Origin: an uncultured Ruminococcus sp. | GTDB taxonomy: Bacteria > Bacillota > Clostridia > Oscillospirales > Ruminococcaceae | Direction: 5' to 3' | DNA: 6,325 bases | Assembly (NCBI GenBank): GCA_945876155.1 | Contig: CAMCMW010000092.1 | Coordinates: forward strand, 1 to 6,325 | In this document: piece after piece, positions 5,398 through 6,325 of the stretch | Position numbering within the stretch: position 1 is the stretch's first letter | Layout of the letters: each line of letters starts with the position of its first letter | Made by a program: the position numbers and the translations under genes | The notes under the pieces: model-generated | What the model was told of the DNA's origin: nothing | Seen by the model: the letters and a program-made list of their open reading frames with translations, nothing else | Databases searched by the model: none

Positions 5398-6325
5398 TTA
5401 AGCCGCAGGTCTTATCATACTCATACATTCCGTCTTGCGCTCCATTGATGAATGAACATACCGGTTAAGAGTGGTTTCAACGGCAGAATGTCCTAAAATC
5501 TCAGATAAGGTTTTCACATCAAAGCCAAGTCCAATGCAGTTTGTTGCAAACATATGCCTAAGACTATGGTAGTTGACCGACGGTAATTCTGCTTTTTTGA
5601 GTATTGATTTGAACCGGTTCTGCATAGTTCTCGGCTCAGTAACCCTGGTACTGCCAGACAATACATAAACCTCCGGACCACTTCTGAACTTCTTCAGCAG
5701 TTCCATAAGAAACACCGGAACAGGAATTGAACGCAGAGAAGTACGGCTCTTTGGTGTATCCACAATAAGCTTAGTCGAATTGACGCACTGAATACGCTGA
5801 ACCGTCCGGCTGACGGTAAGAACATTTTTATTGAAATCAATATCCGACCATTTAAGTCCACAGACCTCCCCGACACGAAGTCCGGTGTACAAGCTGAGCA
5901 TAACACAAAGAGATGTGCGGTCAGTATGATTTGTCAGATATTCACACAGCCGTTTTTGCTGTATTTCCGAAAGCAGACACATTTCCGATTTTGTCTTTTT
6001 AGGTAAAATCACATTCTCAATGGGATTGCGAAATCCATGTGTCCTGGAAGTATACTTAGCCATAGATTTGAACACAACGACAATATCAGACACATATTTT
6101 GCTGAAAGACCGCTTTGCAGTTTCTTTTCAATAAAGCTGTGCAGCATTGCAGTTGTCAGATTTTCATATCTGATTCCGCCGAACTTCGGAAGAATATGCT
6201 TGTCAGCTTTCATACGGTAATTTGCAAAAGTTGACGCTTTAACTCTTATTTTCACTGCAGACAACCACTCTTCAAAAAGTTCCTTTACCGTCAGTCTGCC
6301 CAACTCTTTATGAATTTCGGGAGCA
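5398..6325 (-). CDS. Tyrosine recombinase/integrase, 5' end outside window
   Basis: This is a phage/integrative-element type site-specific recombinase. The frame is open to the right edge; the first in-frame candidate start is a TTG at 6303, but the upstream codons (APEIHKEL) look like continuing protein, so the real start is probably outside. Counting from 6303, residues of about 4-95 form the helical core-binding (SAM-like) domain (TVKELFEEWL at its start). Residues of about 105-290 form the catalytic domain. All catalytic residues are present: Arg143 in TGLRVGEVCGL, Lys185 in TPKSRTSLR, His246 and Arg249 in YHSLRH, His272 in GHS, and nucleophile Tyr282 in NRYVHS. It should therefore be active. 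An N-terminal arm-binding domain, if there is one, would be outside the window. GC content by eye is clearly higher than in the GTPase genes. No terminator is visible after its stop, so readthrough into the downstream genes is possible. Confidence 0.95.
   Translation of the reverse strand, partial: APEIHKELGRLTVKELFEEWLSAVKIRVKASTFANYRMKADKHILPKFGGIRYENLTTAMLHSFIEKKLQSGLSAKYVSDIVVVFKSMAKYTSRTHGFRNPIENVILPKKTKSEMCLLSEIQQKRLCEYLTNHTDRTSLCVMLSLYTGLRVGEVCGLKWSDIDFNKNVLTVSRTVQRIQCVNSTKLIVDTPKSRTSLRSIPVPVFLMELLKKFRSGPEVYVLSGSTRVTEPRTMQNRFKSILKKAELPSVNYHSLRHMFATNCIGLGFDVKTLSEILGHSAVETTLNRYVHSSMERKTECMSMIRPAA

Noticed and set aside
5234..5428. Minus-strand open frame of up to 64 codons (or 52 from ATG 5392) ending just before the zinc-ribbon SD
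   Set aside because: Its longest form overlaps the integrase end, no start has a convincing SD, and much of its composition comes from the 9-bp repeats. Its stop abutting the next SD is suggestive but not enough.
5694..6220. Open frames on both strands inside the integrase (5694-5906 minus, 6020-6220 plus)
   Set aside because: Both are contained in the well-supported integrase gene, which has all catalytic residues; no independent start signals were seen.

Overview
This 6.3-kb window looks like an accessory region from a low-GC Gram-positive bacterium, most likely a gut or rumen clostridium (for example a Ruminococcus relative). That guess rests on AT-rich composition, strong purine-rich Shine-Dalgarno (SD) sites, Lys/Asn/Ile-rich proteins and the type of tyrosine integrase. 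Every supportable gene lies on the minus strand, so the biological order runs from high to low coordinates.

Region by region, in transcription order: (1) 6325-5398, a tyrosine recombinase with a complete catalytic set whose 5' end lies outside the window. (2) 5397-5219, an intergenic stretch with a short inverted repeat and 9-bp-phased direct repeats. (3) 5218-5063, a 51-residue cysteine-rich, zinc-ribbon-like small protein. (4) 4984-1, a tightly packed run of six genes: a membrane GTPase-like protein with four C-terminal transmembrane segments and a degenerate G4 motif; a soluble paralogous GTPase with intact G1, G3 and G4 motifs; a 311-residue protein with one C-terminal membrane anchor; a 74-residue small protein; a 123-residue helical protein; and a long helical/coiled-coil protein that runs off the left edge. 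Adjacent genes in this block overlap or are separated by at most 14 bp, and most have a good SD, so they probably form one operon.

The two GTPases share several motifs in the same order and are clearly paralogs. One appears competent for nucleotide binding and the other is altered and membrane-bound. Together with a tail-anchored partner and helical proteins, this suggests a membrane-associated GTPase machine. The integrase next door and the visibly different base composition suggest mobile cargo, possibly a conflict or defence system of the TRAFAC-type GTPase kind predicted by comparative genomics. No effector enzyme domain can be recognised in the window, so the function is unproven.

Two details were not obvious at first. 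An A9 run in the 311-residue gene contains an in-phase A AAA AAA slippery heptamer just before the membrane anchor. A -1 slip there opens a frame that bypasses the anchor and continues into the 74-residue protein. The long helical gene also contains a strong internal SD and ATG at codon 167, next to an A6 run; losing one A would split it into two genes joined by a TAATG junction.
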